A stretch of 14,200 nt of DNA. Source: an uncultured Bacillota bacterium (GTDB lineage: Bacteria > Bacillota > Clostridia > Peptostreptococcales > Anaerovoracaceae). Under the pieces are notes generated by a model, which saw only the letters and a program-made list of their open reading frames with translations, ran no database searches and was not told the DNA's origin. Positions 6,914 to 12,607 of this stretch are shown here, in pieces. Location: contig CABQMM010000006.1 in the NCBI GenBank assembly GCA_902465215.1, forward strand, positions 1 to 14,200, in the 5' to 3' direction. Position 1 is the first letter of the stretch. Each line of letters begins with the position of its first letter. The position numbers and the translations under genes are program-made.

Positions 6914-7942
6914 ATGGGGAAAAATTTTGGCAGGAAGGCAGTCGTGGCAGGCTGCATAGGTATGGCAGCGGTTGCGCTGCTGGTTACAGTTTTGACATTT
7001 CAGGGGATTTTGGCATTGGGCAGGGGTGATTCAGGCGCAGGCAACGGAACGAGCGCGGGCGCAGGTTCTTCCGCAGGCGCAGGCATGAACTCTGGCGCGG
7101 ACGTGAACGCGGGCGCGGTCACCGGTGCGGTAAATAAGGACAGCGGGCAAGGCGCGGTGGCTACCGCGGCAGATGGAAACTGGGGGCTTTCCTTCCAGCA
7201 GGAGGGTAAATCGCCAATCGGCAATGCGACGAGTGAATATCTGAAGAAGTACAACGCATACTATATAGGCGACCAGCGAAGCGGCGCGCAGGAAAGCAAA
7301 AAAGACGGCGGCAAGCAGGCCGCAGCCCCAGGCAATACAGGCGCGGGTAAAACAGGCGAAAAGGCGATTTACCTCACCTTCGATGCGGGCTACGAGAACG
7401 GATACACCGCGACGCTTTTGGATGTTTTAAAGGAAGAAAAGGTGCCGGCGGCATTTTTTGTGGTAGGAAATTTCGTCGAGGAAAATCCGGAGCTTGTCAA
7501 ACGCATGACGGACGAGGGACATATCGTGGGCAATCACACCATGCATCATCCAGACATGTCGGCCATTTCTGACGAGGCGGGCTTCCGCAAAGAAATGAGC
7601 GAGCTCGAGGCGGCATACAAAGAGGCGGTCGGGCGCGATATGCTGAAATTTTACAGGCCGCCGCAGGGCAAATACAGCGAAAGAAATCTGGAAATGGCAA
7701 ACCGCATGGGCTACACGACGGTGTTTTGGAGTCTTGCATATGTAGACTGGCTTCAGGACAGTCAGCCAAGCAAGGAAGAGGCTTTGAACATCTTGAACAA
7801 AAGAATTCACCCGGGGGCAATCGTGCTTCTTCACAGCACTTCAAAGACGAATGCGGAGATTTTGCAGGAACTTTTGCAGGGTTGGAAGGCGCAGGGGTAT
7901 GTCTTTAAGTCGATTTCGGAGCTGGGTGTGGAAAAACTTTAG
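6914..7942 (+). CDS. pdaA: PdaA-type polysaccharide deacetylase (spore cortex muramic-delta-lactam pathway)
   Basis: A 342-residue membrane-anchored or secreted NodB-family deacetylase. Residues 9-35 form an N-terminal hydrophobic segment, followed by a low-complexity Gly/Ala/Ser linker to about 80. NWGLSF...YLKKYNAYYIGD (89-120) resembles the N-terminal part of PdaA. The catalytic domain starts with YLTFDAGYENGYT (Asp157), as in the PdaA subgroup, where the second Asp of TFDD is replaced. Metal ligands are His208 and His212 in GNHTMHH. RPPQGKYS (248-255), FWSLAYVDW (271-279) and LLHS (305-308) complete the motifs. PdaA removes the N-acetyl group from muramic acid during delta-lactam formation in spore cortex, hence the inference of a spore-former. 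I prefer ATG 6914 to GTG 6905 because GAGG at 6902-6905 is the ribosome site. Its expression may be controlled by the leader hairpin. Confidence 0.87.
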   Translation: MGKNFGRKAVVAGCIGMAAVALLVTVLTFQGILALGRGDSGAGNGTSAGAGSSAGAGMNSGADVNAGAVTGAVNKDSGQGAVATAADGNWGLSFQQEGKSPIGNATSEYLKKYNAYYIGDQRSGAQESKKDGGKQAAAPGNTGAGKTGEKAIYLTFDAGYENGYTATLLDVLKEEKVPAAFFVVGNFVEENPELVKRMTDEGHIVGNHTMHHPDMSAISDEAGFRKEMSELEAAYKEAVGRDMLKFYRPPQGKYSERNLEMANRMGYTTVFWSLAYVDWLQDSQPSKEEALNILNKRIHPGAIVLLHSTSKTNAEILQELLQGWKAQGYVFKSISELGVEKL

Positions 7943-7960
7943 GCGTACCCCCCAACCCTA

Positions 7961-7989
7961 TTGACATGACTGGATTGCAGGACTAAAAT
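7961..7989 (+). promoter_or_regulatory. Consensus SigA-type promoter
   Basis: A perfect -35 TTGACA (7961-7966), a 17-base spacer and TAAAAT (7984-7989). The predicted start near 7996 leaves a short leader with GGAGG at 8011-8015 before ATG 8022. It lies 18 bases after the pdaA stop, so the next gene is transcribed independently and probably strongly. Confidence 0.82.
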
Positions 7990-8021
7990 ATTTACAAGAA
8001 ATAGGAAACCGGAGGAAGAAG

Positions 8022-9095
8022 ATGAAATTACAGAAGAGGAAAATATTGCTGCTGGCACTTGCAGTATGTTTGGTTGTCAGTATGATTCCGACTGTGGCTT
8101 TTGCAGGGATGGATGAAGAAAAAGAGGTTGTTGCTCTTGTAGGAAACAAAGAGTATACGGATTTTCAAGAGGCTCTCAATGATGTTAAAGACGGTCAGAC
8201 TATCACACTTGTGGATGATGTCTTAGGCGGAGGATTTGATACGGAAGGAAAGGATGGAATAAAATTTACCATTGATCTCAATGACTATAAAATTACCAAT
8301 CAGACCGGCTGGTGGGATACATTGATGATTAGTGAAGGCGATGTCACCATTAAAAATGGAACAATCGAGAATCTGTCCGATGACGAAGCGAAAAAAGATG
8401 AAGACGGTGATTGGTGTTGTGATGATGCTTTATATGTAGAAAGCAAAGCGACTTTAAAAAATGTGAAGCTTTTTGCAAATGGCTCCGGGGCGGCAACGCT
8501 TGTAGCCGCAGCCGGTAGTAAGTTGATTATGACAGGGTGTATCGTTGAAACTGTGGGCAGCGATCAGGAAGAGGATATGTACGCTGAGGCCCTTTATGTA
8601 GGTAAAAATGCGTATGTTAAAGCGACAAAATGCGAATTCTACTCACGGAATGCAGAGCGGGCTGCTGAAACATCTTCCAAAACACTGCTGACGAATTGTA
8701 AATTACAGGCAAAAGAATGTTCTATATTGGCATTTGAAGGTGCAGACTTGCGAATCAGCAAGGGAAGCTATAAAGGATGTGTTTACACTGAAATAAATGC
8801 AAAGACAACTATAAACGGAGGATATTTCAAAGATCAGGTTACTGCGCTTACCGTTTTCGGAAATGTTATTATTAAGGATGGGAAATTCTACGGCGAAGAT
8901 AATGCGGTTTATGTAAGCAGCGGCAAGGTAACCGTTTATAAAGGATACTTTAGCGCGGCAATCGGAAAAGCATGGGGAAGCAAAAAAAATTCTAAACAAC
9001 TGGATAAAACCTTTAAAATCGCAAAAGGCTCTAAAGTCGTCCAGAAAAATTGGAAAACAGGAAGATTGGGGACTATTAAGGTAAAGACAAAATAA
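8022..9095 (+). CDS. Secreted beta-helix protein of unknown function
   Basis: A 357-residue exported protein. The signal peptide has KLQKRK, a hydrophobic core and a predicted cut at AFA|G after residue 28. Residues 39-60 (DFQEALNDVKDGQTITLVDDV) are the entry motif typical of right-handed parallel beta-helix surface proteins. Short beta-rungs follow to about residue 310, such as VTIKNGTIENL, ATLKNVKLF, TTINGGYF, VIIKDGKFYG and VTVYKGYF. The basic C-terminus (about 315-357) has no LPXTG or membrane anchor. I do not recognise a named family; a polysaccharide-binding or surface role is inference. Its start is fixed by GGAGG at 8011-8015. Base composition is visibly A/T-richer than pdaA and the nicotinamidase on either side. 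It shares the beta-helix style with the large surface protein at 10385. Confidence 0.82.
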   Translation: MKLQKRKILLLALAVCLVVSMIPTVAFAGMDEEKEVVALVGNKEYTDFQEALNDVKDGQTITLVDDVLGGGFDTEGKDGIKFTIDLNDYKITNQTGWWDTLMISEGDVTIKNGTIENLSDDEAKKDEDGDWCCDDALYVESKATLKNVKLFANGSGAATLVAAAGSKLIMTGCIVETVGSDQEEDMYAEALYVGKNAYVKATKCEFYSRNAERAAETSSKTLLTNCKLQAKECSILAFEGADLRISKGSYKGCVYTEINAKTTINGGYFKDQVTALTVFGNVIIKDGKFYGEDNAVYVSSGKVTVYKGYFSAAIGKAWGSKKNSKQLDKTFKIAKGSKVVQKNWKTGRLGTIKVKTK

Positions 9096-9130
9096 TACAG
9101 TGAAGAGGATAACGCAAAAAGGAGAAGGCG

Positions 9131-9673
9131 ATGAAAAAGAAAAAACTACTAATCGTTGTCGATTACCAAAACGATTTCACAGTCGGCTCGCTCGGCTGCC
9201 CGCAGGCTGCGGCAATCGAAGATGCAGTGGCTGCGAAAATTGAAGAATACCGCGCCATAGGCGAGGAGGCGCAAATCATCTTCACCATGGACACGCATGA
9301 TAAAGATTATCTGCGCACGCAGGAGGGCAGAAATCTGCCGATTGAGCACTGTATCAAAGGCTTCGACGGATGGCAGCTTTACGGCAAAGTCGCTGCGCTG
9401 AAGTCGCCGGAAGATCTTGTCTTCTCAAAGCCGACTTTCGGCTCGCTGGAGCTTGCAGATTACCTGCGTGACAAGGGCGGCGAATATGAAAGCATCGAGT
9501 TTGCCGGCGTCGTAACGAATATCTGCGTGATTTCCAATATGGTACTCGCAAAGGCTGCCATGCCGGAGGTTCCAATCCTTATCGACGCCGCCTGCGTGGC
9601 AAGCAACGACGACAGGCTCGGCGAAGCAGCACTCGCTGTCATGGAAACCATGCATGTGAAGGTGAAACGGTAG
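9131..9673 (+). CDS. pncA: Nicotinamidase / isochorismatase-family cysteine hydrolase
   Basis: A 180-residue cytoplasmic amidohydrolase of the isochorismatase fold, probably nicotinamidase, which converts nicotinamide to nicotinate for NAD salvage. The catalytic triad is present: Asp11 in VVDYQNDF, Lys100 in VFSKPTFGS and Cys132 in VVTNICV, preceded by the expected cis-peptide pair Val-Thr. The PncA-type metal site is also visible as Asp54, His56 (MDTHDKDY) and His73 (IEHC). The EGRNLPIEHC spacing is typical of PncA and argues against other cysteine hydrolases, though a related amidase is not excluded. GGAG at 9121-9124 precedes the start. The gap to the upstream secreted protein is only 35 bases with no terminator, so it may share the promoter at 7961. 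Confidence 0.82.
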   Translation: MKKKKLLIVVDYQNDFTVGSLGCPQAAAIEDAVAAKIEEYRAIGEEAQIIFTMDTHDKDYLRTQEGRNLPIEHCIKGFDGWQLYGKVAALKSPEDLVFSKPTFGSLELADYLRDKGGEYESIEFAGVVTNICVISNMVLAKAAMPEVPILIDAACVASNDDRLGEAALAVMETMHVKVKR

Positions 9674-9814
9674 GGCATGCTGCTGTGGCTTGCAGTTTGC
9701 AGTGTGCACGTTAGCAGCTGCCGGGGCGTTGCGGCTTCGGGTGCGCGGTGTTTTGTCGCATGCTTGGAGTTTGTCGCATGTTTGTAGCTTGTTGTGCGTG
9801 GTGTGGCTTGGTGC

Positions 9815-9869
9815 GTGTCGAGACTTTCTGTGCGGCTTGCGGCGTGTCGAAATTTGTCGAAAGTTGGAT
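9815..9869 (+). repeat. Direct repeat unit 1, with 0A-box-like copy C
   Basis: This unit begins GTGTCGAG and ends TCGAAAGTTGGAT. By eye it matches 9936-9990 at about 49 of 55 positions. It contains TGTCGAA at 9845-9851 and 9855-9861, offset by 10 bp, followed by AAGTTGGA. Confidence 0.75.
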
Positions 9870-9935
9870 TTGGCGTGAGAGCTTGCGGCGTGTTGCTAGG
9901 GCTCGTAGAGCGAGTTGCGGCTTGCGGCGTGCAGG

Positions 9936-9990
9936 GTGTCGAGGTCTTCTGTGCGGCATGTTGCGTGTCGAAATTTGTCGAAAGTTGGAC
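9936..9990 (+). repeat. Direct repeat unit 2, with 0A-box-like copy D
   Basis: The second unit, 121 bp after unit 1. It contains TGTCGAA at 9966-9972 and 9976-9982, then AAGTTGGAC. The following TTGGAC-T5-C can fold with GA7-TCCAA ending at 10019 into an imperfect hairpin, a structure echoed after copy E. Confidence 0.75.
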
Positions 9991-10037
9991 TTTTTCAAGC
10001 ATTCGCGAAAAAAATCCAATAAACGGGCGGATTTGCC

Positions 10038-10075
10038 TTGCGAAACTTGTCGAATCTTGCCGAATGGTGACGGAA
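10038..10075 (+). repeat. Four heptamers phased at 10 bp, copy E
   Basis: TTGCGAA (10038), TGTCGAA (10048), TGCCGAA (10058) and TGACGGA (10068) start exactly 10 bp apart. The two central ones fit TGNCGAA fully and the outer ones have one mismatch each. The array ends in the same GGAAGTTGGATTTTTC-type tail as copies C and D. Confidence 0.6.
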
Positions 10076-10099
10076 GTTGGATTTTTCGGCGCATGTCGT

Positions 10100-10148
10100 A
10101 AAAAAGCCAAAAAAAGCGTTGCTTTTAGGTCATTTTTTTGGCTTTTTT
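10100..10148. terminator. Perfect 16-bp hairpin, bidirectional terminator-like
   Basis: A6-GCC-A7 (10100-10115) is the exact reverse complement of T7-GGC-T6 (10133-10148), with a 17-base loop. The T-rich arms on both strands fit a weak bidirectional intrinsic terminator between pncA and the surface-protein gene. The G/C core is only 3 bp, so efficiency is doubtful. Confidence 0.5.
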
Positions 10149-10160
10149 CAAGAGCATGGC

Positions 10161-10186
10161 GATTTTGTCCAAGTCTGGACAAAATC
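10161..10186. repeat. 11-bp perfect inverted repeat, 4-base loop
   Basis: GATTTTGTCCA (10161-10171) pairs with TGGACAAAATC (10176-10186) around AGTC. There is no T run, so an operator or RNA structural element is more likely than a terminator. It lies 199 bases before the surface-protein start. Confidence 0.5.
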
Positions 10187-10222
10187 CGCATGCAATATAG
10201 CTGTTTCGAGCAACTTCAAATG

Positions 10223-10272
10223 AAAAAATTGGCTTTTTATCGGTCGTGACCGGCAAAGAGCCAATTTTTTTT
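10223..10272 (+). terminator. Long hairpin with T8 tail
   Basis: The arms 10223-10243 and 10250-10270 pair over 21 positions with one mismatch and two G-U pairs around a TCGTGA loop. They are followed by T's to 10272. The stem core includes TTGGCT/AGCCAA and CGG/CCG. It reads as an intrinsic terminator for plus-strand transcripts. The A6 at the left arm makes it potentially bidirectional. Lying 112 bases before the surface-protein start, it could also be an attenuator. Confidence 0.65.
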
Positions 10273-10384
10273 GAAAAATTTTGCGCTTTGGGTGCGACTT
10301 TTTTTGTTTTTTTGTACCTATATAAGTAAAGGCGTTTTTTGGTCGTATTTTCGGAAAAATTCAAAAGAGGAGGACTTAAACGAT

Positions 10385-12607
10385 ATGTATAATACCGCAA
10401 AACGAGTTGCACGCGTTAAAAAACGAATGTTCAGCATTTTGCTCATGTGCTGCATGGTGCTAACGCTGCTGCCTGCCACGGCTTTTGCCGGGGAGGATAT
10501 CCAGGTAAACACCGGGAGGCTAAACGAGGGTGAAATCGAAGGGGGCATTTTTGACGATAAAGTAATAAACAATAGCAAGATCACCGGCGGTAAGTTTTAT
10601 GGTGAAGTGGTAAACAATGGTGAAATCACCGGCGGCGTTTTCTATGGCACGGTAACAGGCAGCGGCACGATTTCGGAGAGCCTCTATAAGACCGTGACAT
10701 TTGACTCCGATGGCAGCGGCGCGGTCGCTTCACAACGAGTTCTGCCGGGACAGAAGGCGCAAAGACCGGAGGCTATTACGAAAGAGGGTCATACTTTTGT
10801 CTGTTGGTTTGACACAAGCGAAGCACAGAATAGCAATGTACGGGAGTGGTATTTCAATGTTCCTGTGACCAAGGATTTGGAACTGAAAGCCCGGTGGCTG
10901 CAGGCGATGACAATCTCCAACGAACCGGTCACCTATCTGGACGCAGACGGCAAGAAGCAGGTCTGTAGCGAATACATCGTACTGAAGAGCAATACCGCAG
11001 ACGACATTCTCGACCTTGAGAACAAATGGTACGATCTGCCTGCCGGCTGGTATGTCGTGGAGGGCAGTGTCACCATCACGCCCCGCGTGGACACCCACGG
11101 AGCGGTCAATTTCATTTTGAAGGACAACAGCCAATTCACAGCAGAGTGGGGCATCAATGTGAAGGAGGATGATACCTTCACCGTCTATGCCCAAAGCACT
11201 GATGAGAAAACCATGGGTAAGCTGACAGCGTGCCTGCCTGAAGAGTTTAAGAGCGGCGCGAGTGTCGATTACGAGGTATGGCCGGAAAGAGGGCTGTCCG
11301 GCATCGGCAGCGGTGTGCGCTGGAGGAAAGCCAATGATGGTATCCACGAAAGTGAGGGCACGATCATCATCAACGGCGGCAACATCCTCGCCAGAGGGCA
11401 GTATCTAGCCTCCGCCATCGGCGGAACCGGGGCCGATACAATTAATGGGTGGTCGGATTCTTTCGGAAACAGACAGTGCGGCAGCGTTACCATTAATGAC
11501 GGCTTCATTCGTACCGAAGTGGTAACAAAAGTAAGTCTTGATATTGCCGACAGCGTTGGGATCGGGTCTTGCCAATCCGGTTATGGCGGTAGCGTCACCA
11601 TCAATGGCGGCACAGTCATTGCCGAGGCCGTCAACGATGCAATCTGCACAGGACGCGGCGGCAGCATTACCATTAACGGCGGCGATATAACGGCGCGAGG
11701 AGGCGTCAACAGAACTACAAGACCGGGCTATCTGAACTACCTGCCTTTTGGAAACGGAATCGGGCCGTCCCTAAGAGGTGAAAATGCCAACATCATCATC
11801 AACGGCGGTAATGTAGATGCGTCTACCGGCGGCAGGGGCTCAGGTATTGGCGGATTTGCGCCAATAACGGTAGAAATCAACGGCGGCAACATAAAAGCGG
11901 ATGGTTGTCAAGCAGGCGACCATGTTGCAGCAGGTATTGGCGGAAGGGGCAGTGTCAGCATCGCCGGCGGGAGGATCTCAGCAACGGGAAGAATTCAGGC
12001 GGCAGGCATCGGCGGTCTGGCTGATGTCAGCATCACCGGTGGCGAGATCACCGTATCCGCCGAGGACACGGGTGCAGCCATTGGAGCGTCTCTCTACAAC
12101 CCTGTCAGTGTTATTAGTAGACCGAGCGGTGGAGAGAAAATCAGCATCCGCGGCAGCGCAATCAAATCCATTTCCAGCAAGAACGGTGCCTGCATCGGCG
12201 GAGCCACGAACAGAAGTGTTCCAAATATCACCATCCTTGACGCCGAGCTTCCGTTCCTCAACAGCGAGAAACTTCTGATCGGCAACTGGGACAGTGATGA
12301 TGTGGAGGGCAATCTCACCATCCGAAACTGCCGCATCCTGTCAACATCCGCTACAGTATATAGAGGAATACAGATGGGCAATAATGGAAATATACTGATT
12401 GAAGACAGCGAGATCAGGCTGCCCGGGAAAAAGGGAATCATCACCGGCGACGGCGGGAGCATTGCTATCCGCGATTCCTGGATCCTCACATACGGCATTT
12501 ATATGGAAGGAGACCCCCCCACCCTCAAGAAACGCGAGGAAGCTGAAGCGCATAGAGATTACGGACAGCACCGTGATGACAGGCAATACCATCGGTACCG
12601 ACGATAA
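10385..12607 (+). CDS. Large secreted beta-helix/InlB-B-repeat surface protein, N-terminal part cut by a frameshift
   Basis: This frame gives 740 residues before a premature stop. ATG 10385 follows GAGGAGGA (10367-10373); the longer in-frame start at 10271 lies in the terminator hairpin and is rejected. The signal peptide (1-35) ends in AFA|G. Residues 48-95 hold short repeats of the type GEITGGVFYGTV. Residues 102-171 form an InlB B-repeat/Listeria-Bacteroides repeat domain (TVTFDSDGS ... FVCWFD ... LKARW). A segment around 210-310 (DLPAGWYVVEGSVTI...GINVKEDDTFTVYAQS) precedes about ten beta-helix rungs of the form SVTINGGxIxA with GIGG turns (about 325-560). After codon GAC 12512 the frame meets seven C and the protein turns into an Arg/His/Glu-rich nonsense tail. 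Coding resumes in another frame. A cell-surface adhesin or glycan-binding role is likely but inferred. Confidence 0.78.
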   Translation: MYNTAKRVARVKKRMFSILLMCCMVLTLLPATAFAGEDIQVNTGRLNEGEIEGGIFDDKVINNSKITGGKFYGEVVNNGEITGGVFYGTVTGSGTISESLYKTVTFDSDGSGAVASQRVLPGQKAQRPEAITKEGHTFVCWFDTSEAQNSNVREWYFNVPVTKDLELKARWLQAMTISNEPVTYLDADGKKQVCSEYIVLKSNTADDILDLENKWYDLPAGWYVVEGSVTITPRVDTHGAVNFILKDNSQFTAEWGINVKEDDTFTVYAQSTDEKTMGKLTACLPEEFKSGASVDYEVWPERGLSGIGSGVRWRKANDGIHESEGTIIINGGNILARGQYLASAIGGTGADTINGWSDSFGNRQCGSVTINDGFIRTEVVTKVSLDIADSVGIGSCQSGYGGSVTINGGTVIAEAVNDAICTGRGGSITINGGDITARGGVNRTTRPGYLNYLPFGNGIGPSLRGENANIIINGGNVDASTGGRGSGIGGFAPITVEINGGNIKADGCQAGDHVAAGIGGRGSVSIAGGRISATGRIQAAGIGGLADVSITGGEITVSAEDTGAAIGASLYNPVSVISRPSGGEKISIRGSAIKSISSKNGACIGGATNRSVPNITILDAELPFLNSEKLLIGNWDSDDVEGNLTIRNCRILSTSATVYRGIQMGNNGNILIEDSEIRLPGKKGIITGDGGSIAIRDSWILTYGIYMEGDPPTLKKREEAEAHRDYGQHRDDRQYHRYRR
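11361..12060 (+). repeat. Degenerate repeat array coding beta-helix rungs
   Basis: Within the surface-protein gene, the core ATCAAYGGCGG or ATTAACGGCGG and its variants recur about every 60-110 bases, for example near 11369, 11601, 11673, 11799 and 11877. They encode INGGxI rungs, interspersed with GGTATTGGCGG-type stretches coding GIGG. This is protein-level repetition with enough DNA similarity to permit slippage or recombination. Confidence 0.7.
12514..12520 (+). other. C7 tract at the frameshift point
   Basis: Seven consecutive C follow GGAGA. In the upstream frame they lead to a stop at 12605-12607. With six C, the frame reads DPPPSRNARKLKRIEITDS and joins the downstream open frame without a stop. 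The site is either a real slippage or phase-variable tract, a fixed mutation or a base-calling error. Confidence 0.75.

Larger units (their letters stand above)
9674..10384. other. Repeat-rich intergenic region without a credible gene
   Basis: These 711 bases are G/T-rich on the top strand up to about 9940, then A/T-rich. ORFs exist on both strands but consist of repeat translations with unusual Cys/Arg or Thr/Pro/His content and no ribosome sites. Contents are a 55-bp imperfect direct repeat 121 bp apart, three GCTTGCGGCGTG copies (9835-9846, 9881-9892, 9920-9931), TGTCGCATG twice (9754, 9772), phased 0A-like boxes, an 11-bp inverted repeat and several hairpins. No clear terminator follows pncA until about 10100. 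Confidence 0.65.

Noticed and set aside
9460..10191. 243-codon minus-strand frame and overlapping plus-strand frames (9748-10101, 9794-10249)
   Set aside because: Their residues come from translating the intergenic repeats (recurrent STNFDT or SKFVES-like strings). They lack ribosome sites and domain signal, and the first overlaps pncA.
10271..10384. Upstream start of the surface protein at 10271
   Set aside because: It begins in the T run of the hairpin at 10223-10272, has no ribosome site, and would put an odd aromatic-rich segment ahead of a normal signal peptide that starts at 10385.
11361..12060. CRISPR-like or tandem-repeat array
   Set aside because: The spacing is irregular and the repeats encode protein rungs in one frame. 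They are beta-helix coding repeats, not CRISPR repeats and spacers.
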